Shown here piece by piece: positions 1 to 9,700 of a stretch of 37,326 bases of DNA; positions within the stretch are counted from its first letter, which is position 1; every line of letters begins with the position of its first letter. Made by a program: the position numbers and the translations under genes. This DNA is from Planctomycetota bacterium (lineage in GTDB: Bacteria; Planctomycetota; UBA1135), in the NCBI GenBank assembly GCA_027020785.1, contig JALUVI010000155.1, forward strand, positions 1-37,326, in the 5' to 3' direction. A model generated the notes under the pieces. It was not told where the DNA came from and ran no database searches. It saw only the letters and a list, made by a program, of their open reading frames with translations.

Positions 1-1
1 G

Positions 2-541
<540 letters not shown>

Positions 542-542
542 C

Positions 543-1625
543 TCACTCGCGCGGCGTCGGGTACCACGCGATGCCGTCGGGCTCGCGTCCCGTAGCGAAG
601 GTGCGGAGCACGACCAGGTCCGACACGGCGACCTCGGCGACGCGGTCGGCGTGGGCCAGGGACACGTAGGCGCGACCGCCGTCGCCGGAGAGGGTGATGC
701 CGATCGGGGTCGGACTGTCGCCCATCGCGGAGCCGAACAGGCGGTCGGCGCCGTCGCCGCGGGCGAGGGCGCCGAAGTCGAGGGTTCCCGCCGCTTCGGG
801 GGCCGGGCCGGTCAGGTCGTAGGCGCGGAGCACGCCGGCGCGGGCGCAGCTGACCAGGAGCCGCGCCCCGTCGGGGGTGACCGCGGCCCGGATCGGGAAC
901 CCTTCGGCCTCGAGACGGTGGCGCACCGACAGGTCCTCCGGGTCGAGGGCGACCACGTCGTCGGCCTCGCGGTCGGTGACCCAGAGGAGGCCGTGGACCG
1001 GGTCCCAGGCCAGGCCCTCGGACCCGGCGCCGGTCGCGACGAAGCGCTCCACCACGTAGTGGAGGACCGGACGCCCGTCGGCAAGGGGCGGGCCCGCCTC
1101 GGCGCGGACCCGGGTCACGCCGCCGTCGGCGAGGTGGGCGACGTAGAGGCGGCCGTCGTCGTCGCTCGCCACCATGTGCCCGAGACGGTGGGGGAGGGCG
1201 ACCTCCTCGCGGACCACCCAGTCCAGCGGATCCAGGCGGAGCAGCGAGCGGCGTTCCTCGGCGGTGACCCAGAGCTCTCCGGTGGTGGGCGTCACGGCCA
1301 GGCCGTGCGGGCGGGCCGGCTCGCCGAGGTCCACGGTGCGCAGCGCCCGATCGCGGCGCAGGTCGAGCACGGTCAAGGTGGCGCCGGGCGTGCGCCCGCC
1401 GTAGTTCGCCACCACGGCGCGCCGCGCGCCGGGCAGGACCAGGACCTCGTGCGGGCCGACCCCGGTCGGGATGCGGGCCAGGGTGGCGCCGTCGGCGAGG
1501 TCCACCACCTGGGCCGCGGCCTCGGACTTGAGCAGGACGACGAGGCGGCCGGGATCGCGGTCCTGGGCCGGAGCCGGGGCGGCGGCGAGGAGGAGCGTGA
1601 GGACGAGGGCGAACGGTCGGGACAT
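543..1625 (-). CDS. Secreted YVTN/YncE-like beta-propeller protein
   Basis: A 360-residue protein with a clear signal peptide (basic start, hydrophobic core, cleavage probably after APAPAQ near residue 21). The rest is a run of short blade-like repeats containing phrases such as RLVVLLKSEAAAQVVDL, GTLDFGALARG and TGELWVTAEE, as in seven-bladed YncE/YVTN propellers. These often carry a cell-surface or periplasmic binding role, but no substrate can be read from the sequence. No catalytic motif is visible. The gene converges on thiC (one base between the stops) and diverges from the OsmC-type gene, with 50 bp between the starts. The function remains unknown; the fold is inferred from repeat pattern and signal peptide. 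Confidence 0.8.
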   Translation of the reverse strand: MSRPFALVLTLLLAAAPAPAQDRDPGRLVVLLKSEAAAQVVDLADGATLARIPTGVGPHEVLVLPGARRAVVANYGGRTPGATLTVLDLRRDRALRTVDLGEPARPHGLAVTPTTGELWVTAEERRSLLRLDPLDWVVREEVALPHRLGHMVASDDDGRLYVAHLADGGVTRVRAEAGPPLADGRPVLHYVVERFVATGAGSEGLAWDPVHGLLWVTDREADDVVALDPEDLSVRHRLEAEGFPIRAAVTPDGARLLVSCARAGVLRAYDLTGPAPEAAGTLDFGALARGDGADRLFGSAMGDSPTPIGITLSGDGGRAYVSLAHADRVAEVAVSDLVVLRTFATGREPDGIAWYPTPRE

Positions 1626-1651
1626 GGCGGGACGCGAACCGGGGGCTTCCG

Positions 1652-1657
1652 TATCCT
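1652..1657 (+). promoter_or_regulatory. Possible -10 box upstream of the OsmC-type gene
   Basis: TATCCT fits the TANNNT pattern and lies in a short AT-richer patch of the 50-bp divergent gap. A GGAGG ribosome-binding site follows at about 1666-1670, then ATG at 1676. No convincing -35 element was found, so this is a candidate only. Confidence 0.35.
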
Positions 1658-1675
1658 TACGCAGCGGAGGCGCCC

Positions 1676-2104
1676 ATGGCCGTAGAAATCACCGTTCGCT
1701 ACCTCGGAGAGCTGCGCTGCGAGGCCGTCCACGGCCCCAGCGGGACCTCCCTCGTCACCGACGCCCCGACCGACAACCACGGCCGCGGCGAGAGCTTCTC
1801 GCCGACCGACCTGGTGGCCACCGGACTCGGCAGCTGCATCCTCACCATCCTGGGCATCGTCGCCGACCGGCACGGCTGGGACCTCTCCGGGGCGCGGGTC
1901 CGCGTCGTCAAGCACATGACGGAGCAGGGGCGCCGCCGCATCGAGCGCCTGGAGACCGAGGTCTCCCTGCCCGGCGCGTGGGACGCGGAGCAGCGCCGCT
2001 TGCTCCAGCGCGCCGCCGAGACCTGCCCCGTGAAGTCCACCCTGGAGGCCGGCGTGGCGATGCCGATCGCTTGGCGTTTCGGCGCGGAGGAGGCGGAGTC
2101 GTGA
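1676..2104 (+). CDS. OsmC/Ohr-family peroxiredoxin-like protein
   Basis: A 142-residue cytosolic protein of the OsmC/Ohr family, which reduces organic hydroperoxides through two cysteines. The two conserved cysteines are in the expected contexts: C54 in ATGLGSCILTILG and C117 in ETCPVKSTLEAG. The N-terminal ESFSPTDLVATGLG stretch and the total length also match the family. ATG at 1676 is supported by GGAGG 5 bases upstream. The gene overlaps the GTG start of trpS by four bases (GTGA), so the two are probably translated together. The closest subfamily (YhfA-like rather than Ohr) is my guess from the short length and the absence of the usual Ohr N-terminus. Confidence 0.9.
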   Translation: MAVEITVRYLGELRCEAVHGPSGTSLVTDAPTDNHGRGESFSPTDLVATGLGSCILTILGIVADRHGWDLSGARVRVVKHMTEQGRRRIERLETEVSLPGAWDAEQRRLLQRAAETCPVKSTLEAGVAMPIAWRFGAEEAES

Positions 2105-3099
2105 GCGACGCGGCCAGGACCTACCTCTCGGGCATCCAGCCGAGCGGCCTGCTCCACCTCGGCAACTACTTCGGAGCCATCGAACGGCACGTCGCCCTGC
2201 AGGAGCGGCCGGGGCGGCACTACTACTTCATCGCCGACTACCACGCCCTGACCACCGTCCACGACGCCGAGCTGCTGCGGCGCAACGTGTTCGAGACCGC
2301 GGTGGCCTACCTCGCGCTGGGCCTGGACCCCGAGCGCGCCGTCCTGTTTCGACAGAGCGACGTCCCCGAGGTCACCGAGATCGCCTGGTTGCTGGCCTGC
2401 GTGACGGGGATGGGGCTCCTCGAGCGCGCCCACTCCTACAAGGACAAGGTGGCGCGCGGCATCAAGCCGAGCGTCGGTCTGTTCACCTACCCTGTGCTGA
2501 TGGCCGCCGACATCCTGGCCTACGACAGCGAACTGGTCCCGGTCGGACGCGACCAGGTCCAGCACGTCGAGATGACCCAGGACATGGCGACCCGTTTCAA
2601 CGAGACCTTCGGAAGCCGCGTCTTCGTGCGTCCGGAGATGTTGATGCCGGAGACCGCAGCGGCGCGCAAGGTGCCGGGGCTGGACGGCCAGAAGATGTCC
2701 AAGTCCTACGGCAACGACCTCTGGATCTTCGAGAGCGGCAAGAAACTGCGGAAGCGGGTCAACCGCATCGTCACCGACAGCCGTCCCCCGGAGGAGCCGA
2801 AGGACCCGGACGAACTGTTCCTGTTCGACCTGCTGGCCCTGTTCCTGCCGCCCGACGAGCTGGAGGGGCTCCGCGACGCGGTGCGCCGAGGCGGCCCGGG
2901 GGCGCCGGGCTACGGCGACCTCAAGGCCCGCCTCGCCGAGGCCATCGAGGAGCGCTTCGCACCGGCGCGCGCCAGGCGCGAAGAGCTGCTGGCGCACCCC
3001 GAACGGGTCGAGGAAGTCCTCTCCGCCGGCGGCGCCGAGGCGCGCCGCAAGGCGACCGAGGTGCGCGACCGGGCCTACCGCGCCTGCGGCCTGCGCTGA
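2101..3099 (+). CDS. trpS: Tryptophan--tRNA ligase
   Basis: Class I aminoacyl-tRNA synthetase of 332 residues that charges tRNA-Trp. The N-terminal SGIQPSGLLHLGNYFGA contains the HIGH-like motif (HLGN, residues 19-22). The KMSKS motif is intact (residues 198-202). Segments typical of bacterial TrpRS follow, such as YPVLMAADIL and VPVGRDQVQHVE. GTG at 2101 is chosen because it overlaps the upstream stop (GTGA) and gives the normal TrpRS N-terminus; the frame is open further upstream, but that part is antisense to the propeller gene and unlike any synthetase. The protein lacks nothing expected. Downstream it converges on the PD40 gene with 25 bp between the stops. Confidence 0.97.
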   Translation: MSDAARTYLSGIQPSGLLHLGNYFGAIERHVALQERPGRHYYFIADYHALTTVHDAELLRRNVFETAVAYLALGLDPERAVLFRQSDVPEVTEIAWLLACVTGMGLLERAHSYKDKVARGIKPSVGLFTYPVLMAADILAYDSELVPVGRDQVQHVEMTQDMATRFNETFGSRVFVRPEMLMPETAAARKVPGLDGQKMSKSYGNDLWIFESGKKLRKRVNRIVTDSRPPEEPKDPDELFLFDLLALFLPPDELEGLRDAVRRGGPGAPGYGDLKARLAEAIEERFAPARARREELLAHPERVEEVLSAGGAEARRKATEVRDRAYRACGLR

Positions 3100-3124
3100 C
3101 GCCCTCCCTTCCCGGGGTGCGCTC

Positions 3125-4216
3125 CTAGTCGATCCACTCCGCCACGAACAGGTTGGTGTCGTGCGGATGGGCGTTGTTGCGGTTGCTGGCGAAGATCAGC
3201 CGCCGGCCGTCCTTCGAGAACATCGGGAACCCGTCGAAGCTGGGGCAGTAGGTGATCCGCTCGTTGTCGGAACCGTCCTCGGAGATCATCCAGAGGTCGA
3301 AGTTCCGACCGCCGCCGGCCTGATTGCTCGAGTAGATGATGCGACGACCGTCGGGATGCCAGTAGGGCGCGAAGTTGGCCGCTCCGTTGTCGGTGACCTG
3401 GCGCTTGTTGGAGCCATCCACGTCCATCACCATGATCTGCAACGCCATCGGCTCGATCACGTCCTGGTCGAGCAGTTCCTGGTATCGCGCGATCTCCTCG
3501 GGGGACTTGGGGTGGTAGGCCCGATAGACCAGCCGCTTGGAGTCCGGCGAGAAGAAGGGGCCGCCGTCGTAGCCGAGCTCGTCGGTGAGTTGGATCAGGC
3601 CGGTCCCGTCCACGTTCATGACGTAGATGTCCAGGTCGCCGTTGCGGCGGCTGGTGAAGGCGATCTTGGTGCCGTCCGGCGAGACCACGGCCTCGGCGTC
3701 GTAGGCGGGCGAGGGCGCCAGCGGGGTCAGCTCCCAGGTGTCCAGGTCACGGACCCACAGGTCGAACTCGGGGTAGATCTTCCACACGTAGCCCATCGAG
3801 TAGTCCGGCGGTTCCAGGCAGTCGTCGGCCGCGGCGTGCGTACTGGCGAACACGACCTTGCGATCGCCGGGCATGAAGAAGGAGCAGGTGGTTCGCCCTC
3901 GACCGGTGCTGACCAGCCGGCGCGCGCCGGTGAGGAGGTCGAGGAGGTAGATCTGATCGCATTCCGCGTCGCCCACCTTGGCCTGGTAGACGATGCGGGT
4001 GTCGTCGCTCGAGAAGTAGCCCTCGGCGCTCTCGCCTTCGGTGGTGAGGCGGCGGATGGCGCCGAAGTGCCGTTCACCGGCGAAGCGGAGCGGCTCCGGG
4101 GTCGGCAGGCCCGGTTCGGGGTCCACCGGCAGGGGCACCGGGGGCTCCTGGTTCGGATGCGGTTCCTGTGCGCTCGCGGTGAGGGCCAGGCTGGGTAGGA
4201 GGAGGAGGGTCCACAT
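3125..4216 (-). CDS. Secreted PD40/TolB-like WD40 beta-propeller protein
   Basis: A 363-residue exported protein; the signal peptide reads [17 protein letters not shown]. After a proline-rich linker come at least five PD40-type repeats, each with a core like [18 protein letters not shown], for example [39 protein letters not shown] and [16 protein letters not shown]. These form TolB-like propellers, commonly involved in protein-protein contacts in the envelope. ATG at 4216 is preceded by AAGGA about 5 bases upstream. The first 143 bases overlap the 3' end of yidD in another frame. The position downstream of rnpA-yidD suggests cotranscription with them. No specific function can be assigned. 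Confidence 0.85.
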   Translation of the reverse strand: MWTLLLLPSLALTASAQEPHPNQEPPVPLPVDPEPGLPTPEPLRFAGERHFGAIRRLTTEGESAEGYFSSDDTRIVYQAKVGDAECDQIYLLDLLTGARRLVSTGRGRTTCSFFMPGDRKVVFASTHAAADDCLEPPDYSMGYVWKIYPEFDLWVRDLDTWELTPLAPSPAYDAEAVVSPDGTKIAFTSRRNGDLDIYVMNVDGTGLIQLTDELGYDGGPFFSPDSKRLVYRAYHPKSPEEIARYQELLDQDVIEPMALQIMVMDVDGSNKRQVTDNGAANFAPYWHPDGRRIIYSSNQAGGGRNFDLWMISEDGSDNERITYCPSFDGFPMFSKDGRRLIFASNRNNAHPHDTNLFVAEWID

Positions 4217-4466
4217 GTTCGTCCTTGGGGCGAGGGGGAGTCGGCCGCGGCAGCGGCACGGGATCGTATCCGCCCCGACACAGCGGATGACAGCGCAGGA
4301 TACGGCGCAGGGTCAGCCAGCCGCCGCGCAGCGCTCCGTGCCGCTCCAGGGCTTCCAGGGCGTAGGCCGAGCAGTGCGGGACGAACCGACACTTGTCGGG
4401 GCCGAGGAGCGGTGAGACCAGCAGCGCGTAGGCTCGGACCAGGAGCTGGAGGAGGCGGCGGGTCAC
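4074..4466 (-). CDS. yidD: Membrane protein insertion efficiency factor YidD, with long C-terminal tail
   Basis: The first 70 or so residues are a typical YidD: a hydrophobic/amphipathic start ([18 protein letters not shown]), then [19 protein letters not shown], then [20 protein letters not shown]. YidD is a small membrane-associated protein that assists YidC-dependent insertion. Start is GTG, overlapping the rnpA stop (GTGA), the usual rnpA-yidD order. The frame continues to 130 residues; residues from about 84 on form a Pro/Gly-rich tail encoded inside the first 143 bases of the PD40 gene. That tail has no family counterpart that I know of and may be a read-through of the alternate frame of a signal-peptide region. 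The core identity is certain; the tail is the oddity. Confidence 0.93.
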   Translation of the reverse strand: MTRRLLQLLVRAYALLVSPLLGPDKCRFVPHCSAYALEALERHGALRGGWLTLRRILRCHPLCRGGYDPVPLPRPTPPRPKDEHVDPPPPTQPGPHRERTGTASEPGAPGAPAGGPRTGPADPGAAPLRR

Positions 4467-4900
4467 GGATGCTCCTCCGCCGACGCGGCGTCCGGGCCGC
4501 GCGCCGCGAGGCGCTCGGCGAGTTTCCCGGCGAGGGTGACCAGCTCCTCCTCGACGGCCCGGACCCGCTCACCGTGGAGGGCGGGTAGCGGGACCAGCAC
4601 GAAGTCCAGGGCCGGGAGCTCGGGGCGACGCAACCGGAAGGCTTCGCGGAGCAGGCGGCGGGCGCGGTTGCGGGCCACCGCCGAGCGATCGTACTTGCGT
4701 CCGACCGACAGTCCGAGCCGGGGCTCGCCGGTCGGGGACGGCGCGGCGACGGCTAGGATGAGGCGACCTCGGGCGCGAACGCCCTCCTTCCACACGCGCG
4801 AGAACTCGGACTTGCGACGGATCCGCGTCGTCCGCGGCAAGCGCAGGGGGCGGGGCCGCCGGGGCCCGGCGCCGTTCCCTTGGGGCGGGGCCTCGAGCAT
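4463..4900 (-). CDS. rnpA: Ribonuclease P protein component
   Basis: Small basic protein subunit of RNase P, which matures tRNA 5' ends. The core includes [43 protein letters not shown] (the RNR signature, read in two pieces) and the acidic C-terminal helix. With ATG at 4900 the protein has 145 residues, including about 20 extra N-terminal Pro/Gly/Arg-rich residues. A TTG at 4840 would give the more usual start just before [12 protein letters not shown], so the start is uncertain. Its stop overlaps the GTG of yidD. The usual upstream partner rpmH is not present; instead a plus-strand frame begins at the same CATG. A possible -10 box lies at 4912-4917. Confidence 0.95.
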   Translation of the reverse strand: MLEAPPQGNGAGPRRPRPLRLPRTTRIRRKSEFSRVWKEGVRARGRLILAVAAPSPTGEPRLGLSVGRKYDRSAVARNRARRLLREAFRLRRPELPALDFVLVPLPALHGERVRAVEEELVTLAGKLAERLAARGPDAASAEEHP

Positions 4901-5369
4901 GGACTGCCCCCAGGATACCCCCGCCAGGAGGCTGCTTCGCCTCGTCGAGCCGGCCCCCGAGCTGCCGCCGGCCCAGACCGCCGACTCCCTCCTGGCCGCC
5001 TGGGCGGACGGGTGGCGGGAAGCAGGGGTCTGGCTGCTCCTGGTCCCGGAGACCCGGCTCGCCGCGTGGGAGGAGGCCTTGACGCCCCGGATGCGACGCG
5101 CCGCGGCCGTCCCCGCCGCGATGGGGGAGCGCGGACGGGCCGCGCTGCGGGTCGGCCTCCACCATGGCGGAGCCCTGCTCGCAGGCGGTAGGATGGGCGC
5201 CGACGGCTGGTCCCCCGCCCTCCTCACCCGGCTCCAGCCGGGCCCCGGGCTGGTCGCGGGATGGGCCGCACCGGCCGCCGTCCTCGGCCTGGCCGCGTGC
5301 GAGGACTTCCCCGCCGAGCTCGCCGCCGTCCGTCCCGAACCCTTCCCCGTACGTACCCGTCCCTGCCCC
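4899..5369 (+). other. In-frame coding-like extension ahead of lysine 6-transaminase, possibly a ThiE/TenI-like remnant
   Basis: These 157 codons are open and in the same frame as the aminotransferase, without a stop between. ATG at 4899 overlaps the rnpA start codon on the other strand. Roughly 140 of the 157 codons end in G or C by my hand count, as expected of a real gene here. The translation looks like a globular alpha/beta protein: RRLLRLVEP, then SLLAAWADGWREAGVWLLLV, then GALLAGGRMGADGWSPALL, then PEPFPVRTRPCP. In order and spacing these resemble strands of thiamin-phosphate synthase/TenI barrels, which begin R-L-Y-x-I-T-D, contain AAGADGVHLG and later have PVFPT-x-TK. The likeness is weak, key residues are missing, and the last quarter of such a barrel would be absent. 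It could be a fused domain or a decayed gene joined to lat. Confidence 0.5.
4912..4917 (-). promoter_or_regulatory. Possible -10 box for rnpA
   Basis: On the minus strand the sequence reads TATCCT, 11 bases before the ATG at 4900. It fits TANNNT in a GC-rich setting. It lies inside the coding-like extension of the divergent aminotransferase frame. No clear -35 was seen. Confidence 0.3.
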
Positions 5370-6704
5370 ATGCCCTTGACCCGCTCCGCCATCACCCCCC
5401 AGGACGTCCACGAGATCCTCGGCCGCTGGATCCTCGCCGACGGCTATCCCTTGGTCGTCGACCTGGAGCGCAGCAGCGGCACGGTGTTGGTGGACGCGCG
5501 CGAAGGGCGTGAGTACCTCGACTTCTTCGGCTGCTTCGGCGCCTCGCCGTTGGGCTGGAACCCGCCCGAGCTGCGTGACCCGGCCTGGCTCGCCAAGGCC
5601 GCCGACGCCGCGGTCAACAAGCCCAGCAACTCGGACCTCTACTCCGTGCCGATGGCCGAGTTCGTCGAGCGCATGGCGGAGGTCGCGCGTCCCGAGGGTT
5701 ACGAGGACATGTTCTTCGTCGACGGCGGCGCCCTGGCGGTCGAGAACGCACTCAAGATCGCCTTCGACTGGAAGGTCCGCCGCAACCGCGCCAAGGGCGT
5801 GGACGCCGACGTCGGCCAGCGCGTGCTCCACTTCGAGCGCGCCTTCCACGGCCGCAGCGGCTACACCATGTCGTTGACCAACACCTCGCCCGAGAAGACG
5901 GCGTACTTCCCCAAGTTCGAGGGGTGGCCGCGGGTGGCGGCGCCGGCCCCCGAGTTCCCGCTCACCCAGGAGCGGCTCGCCGACCTGGTCCGCGACGAGG
6001 AGGAGGCCCTGGCCCGGGTGGATGCGGCGTTCGAGCGCTACGGTGACGACATCGCGTGCATCGTCGTCGAGCCCATCCAGTGCGAGGGCGGCGACCGCCA
6101 CTTCCGTGGCGAGTTCCTCCGTGGGCTCCAGGCGCGCGCCGAGCGCTGGGATTGTCTCTTCGTCCTCGACGAGGTCCAGACCGGTTTCTTCACCACCGGC
6201 AGGGCGTGGTGCTTCGAGCACTTCGACGACCTGCGTCCCGACGTCTTCGCCTTCGGCAAGAAGTCGCAGCAGTGCGGCGTCATGGCTGGGCCCAGGGTGC
6301 GTCAGGTGCCGGGCAACGTGTTCGAGACGTCCAGCCGGATCAACTCGACCTGGGGCGGCAACCTGATGGACATGGTGCGGGCGACCCGCATCCTGGAGGT
6401 GATCCGCGACGAGGACCTCGCCGCCAACGCCGCGGCCCAGGGGGCCCACTGGCTCGAGGGCATGCGCGAGCTCGAGAAGCGCCACGACGTGGTCCGCAAC
6501 AGCCGCGGTCGCGGCCTGATCATGGCCTTCGACCTGCCCGACGGTCTGCAGCGCGACCGCATGGTCGAGGCCCTGCGCGAAGGCGGTCTGCTCGGCCTGC
6601 CCTGCGGGGAACGCAGCGTCCGCTTCCGTCCGCACCTGCGCGTCCGGCGCGACGAGGTGGACCGCGCTCTCGAGATCACCGAAGCGGCGCTGGCGCGACT
6701 GTAG
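5370..6704 (+). CDS. lat: L-lysine 6-transaminase
   Basis: A 444-residue class-III (fold type I) PLP aminotransferase that moves the epsilon-amino group of lysine to 2-oxoglutarate, giving aminoadipate semialdehyde. Diagnostic stretches are MFFVDGGALAVENALKIAF, FHGRSGYTMSLTNT, FVLDEVQTGFFTTG (PLP-binding Asp) and FAFGKKSQQCGVMAG. The last holds the PLP lysine (K297 or K298) in the form typical of the LAT subfamily rather than ornithine or GABA transaminases. ATG at 5370 gives the family's usual N-terminus (MPLTRSAITPQDVHEIL). The frame, however, is open back to ATG 4899, so a longer product of 601 residues is possible. Its 3' end overlaps the stop of the convergent HExxH protein gene by 29 bases. 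The role may be lysine catabolism or piperideine-6-carboxylate formation. Confidence 0.93.
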   Translation: MPLTRSAITPQDVHEILGRWILADGYPLVVDLERSSGTVLVDAREGREYLDFFGCFGASPLGWNPPELRDPAWLAKAADAAVNKPSNSDLYSVPMAEFVERMAEVARPEGYEDMFFVDGGALAVENALKIAFDWKVRRNRAKGVDADVGQRVLHFERAFHGRSGYTMSLTNTSPEKTAYFPKFEGWPRVAAPAPEFPLTQERLADLVRDEEEALARVDAAFERYGDDIACIVVEPIQCEGGDRHFRGEFLRGLQARAERWDCLFVLDEVQTGFFTTGRAWCFEHFDDLRPDVFAFGKKSQQCGVMAGPRVRQVPGNVFETSSRINSTWGGNLMDMVRATRILEVIRDEDLAANAAAQGAHWLEGMRELEKRHDVVRNSRGRGLIMAFDLPDGLQRDRMVEALREGGLLGLPCGERSVRFRPHLRVRRDEVDRALEITEAALARL

Positions 6705-9700
6705 CCGCGCCGAGGGCGGCTTCGGCTTCGGCCAGGGCCGCCGGCACGCCCGCGACGCCGGCCTCGCCGTAGAGGGCGTCCTCCATGGCCCGCACCGCGG
6801 CCAGGAGGTCCGGGTCCGTCCCGGCCCCCGCCTCCTCGAGGAGGGGGCGGATCTCGGCGGCGTCGCGGCCGCGCTCGGCGAGGAGGGCGGCACGCTCCAG
6901 CTTCCCCCAGAGCCGCCGCGCCGCGCGGTGGGCCGCGCCGCGCTCCAGCGCCTGCGCCCGCTCCGCCGCCAGCTTCCCGAGGGGCAGGTCGGGGAACTGC
7001 TCGGCGACGCGCCGCCACAGCCGGGCGGCATGGAGGACGCGCCCCCGTTCGGCGGCGGCCTCGGCGGCGGTGAACCAGCGCCTTCCGACGGCTTCGACCT
7101 CGGCCAGGAGGTCGCGGGCCTCGAGCACCGCCGGGTGGAAGTCGTTCGCCACCGCGGCCAGCGGTGCGAGGAGGGCGGTCGCTTCGGCGAGACGACCTTC
7201 GCTCCACGCCCGGCGCGCCTTCTCCAGGTCACCTCGGTGGTCGGCGATGGTCCACAGCCCGCGGCGGTCGGTGAGTTCGTCCAGCGCCGTGTCCACCGGG
7301 GTCAGGGTGGGGTCCTCGGGGTCCCAACCGGCGCCGATGGCGAGGTTCGGGTCGCCCTCCCAGGCGACCCGGCCGTCCACGTCCACGATCACGATGCGCG
7401 GCAACTCCCAACCGTCGGCGCCGACGTGGTAGGCGTGGTAGTTGGCCAGCTGGTCGTCCCACAGCACCGCCACGCCCGGTAGGGGGTGGTTCTCGAGCCA
7501 CGCCGCCACCATGTCCTTCGGCTTCTCGTTGGTGTGGATCAGGACCACCTGCAGGCCGACCTCGGCGTAGTCCTCGGCGAGGCGCGCATAGTAGTCGGCG
7601 GTCGGGATCGCCTCCTCCTGGGGCAGGGTCCAGAACGCGATCAAGGTCGGCAGGCCGCGGCGCTCGGCGAGCGTGACCGGGCCGCCCTGGAGCCAGGTGC
7701 CGCCGGTCGGCTCCGGCGGAGGGAAGCCGAGGAACACTCCGGGAGTGCGCAGCGACTCGTCCTCCTCCAGGCGCTTGCGCGCCAACTCGCGCTCGATCCT
7801 GGCTGCGGGATCGTAGGGGTCACGCGCCAGCACCCGGACGTTGCGGAACTCGGAGCCTCCGGTCCCGGCGATCAGGCCGAAGGCGCCGCGGACGCTCTGT
7901 CGCGGCATGCGCACGCTGCGCAGCCAGCGCCCCTCGAGGTACAGGTCCACCACCGCTTGGTCGCCCTCCTCGGCGACCACGTCGATGCGCAAGAGGGTCC
8001 ATTCCTTCGGGTCCACCGGAACCTGGAGGTGGTCGCGCAGCGTCCACTCGGCCCCGTTCTTGGTCGCGACGTCCAGGAAGCCCTTGGTATGCAGCAGCAC
8101 CGCGTGGGTGTGGTCCTGGTCCTTGCGCCCGAAGCAGAGCCCGGCCATCGTCGGCTCCTTGGTCAATCGCAACTCGGCTTCGATGCTGAAGTCGCCCTCG
8201 AACGGCGTGTCGTAGGCGAGCTCGTGGGTCATGATGGCGCCCTCCTCGGCGAGTGCGGGGTCCATCTCGACCCAGGCCCGGACGACCTTGCCGTAGGCCG
8301 AGAAGGCGGGGTCGTGCGACCAGCCGTCCAGCCCGTACTCGTCGTAGGCGAGCTTCCAGCGCGCCAGGCTCTTGCCGGTCTCGCGCGCGACCTCGGCGTA
8401 GAGTTCCAGCGCCTCCGGAACCGACCACGACGCACTCATCCGCCGGGCGATCTCCATCGCCATCAGCGGCATGCCGCGCTCGCGATAGCGGCGGGCCAGC
8501 GCCAGCCCGTCCTCGGCCAGCTTGCGCTTGAGCTGGGCCTGGCGCCGCGCCAGCGGGTCGAGGTCCACCATCCACCGGCGCGCCTCCTCGAGGCGCGGGT
8601 CCTCGGTGCGTCCCCGCAACTCCATCTCGCGGACGAAGCCGCGGTAGAGCGCCGCGGCCCGGTCCTTCTCCTTCTGCATGCGCAACGCCTCGGCCTGCTT
8701 CCACAGGATCTCGGGGTCGCTCGGCGACTGCTGGAAGGCCTGCTCGTAGAGTTCCGCGGCCAGTTCCACGTCGCCGCGCTCCAGGGCGGCGTCGGCGAAG
8801 GCGAGCACGTCGTCGGCGGCCTCGCCCTTGCCGAGCTGGGCGTCGCGCAGCCGCAGGATCCAGTCCCTCCAGATCCCGTTCAGTTCGGCGACCGACCGCG
8901 CCGGCGCCTCGGGGGCGGCGAGGACGATGGACTCGAAGTGCTCGACGCGCTGGTCCGAGGGCACGTGCGCCGCACCGGAGAGGTAGTACTCGTGCAGCGG
9001 GTCGCGCAACACCGCCCGACCGGTCTCGGGGTCGCGCCAGTTGTAGAGGAAGTAGACGACGCCCCAGGTCGGCGCGTACCACGGCGGTCCCCACTCGTAC
9101 TCGCCGCGGATCAGGATCTCCAGGGTCGGCGCGGTGGGGGGAGTGGCCCATTCCCCGCTCTCGTCGCGGACCCCGTCGCTGGGCCCCGACATCCAACCCT
9201 GGTCCATTCGCTTGGCCAGGGCGAACAGGCGTCCGGGGTTGACCTGGTTCCACTTCACCGAACCGTTGGACAGGATGATGGTGCCCTCGAAGAAGCTGGC
9301 GTAGGCCTCGTTGAGCCAGCCCGGGACCCCGCCGCGGCCGGTCAGCGCCACGAACTGGTGCGCCGCCTCGTGGAACAGGGTGTGGTACATGCCGCGGATG
9401 GAGTCGTCGTCCCGCACCGGGTCGTCGCCGCCGGAGACGTAGGTCTCCACCGCGTCGCCGGTGAAGTGCCCGGCGGACCACTTCACCGGCGGTCCCTTGC
9501 CGAGGGTGAGGTACTCGTCGCGCGTCTTGAAGATGTGGACGTCGATCCGCGGCGTCGGGTCGCCGTCGAGCTCGTAGCGGAAGAACTGCCGATAGGCCCG
9601 GTTCATCTGCTCCATGGCGATGGCGGCGGTCTTCAACACCAGGTAGCCGGCATTGGTCCGAACCCGATAGTTCTCGGTCTCCTCCACCCAGGCGTCCTCC

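Noticed and set aside
4901-5400. rpmH (L34) expected upstream of rnpA
   Set aside because: No L34-like peptide was found on the minus strand in any frame.
4569-7232. Long minus-strand frame opposite lysine 6-transaminase
   Set aside because: The plus strand contains a clear LAT; the minus frame has no recognisable motifs.
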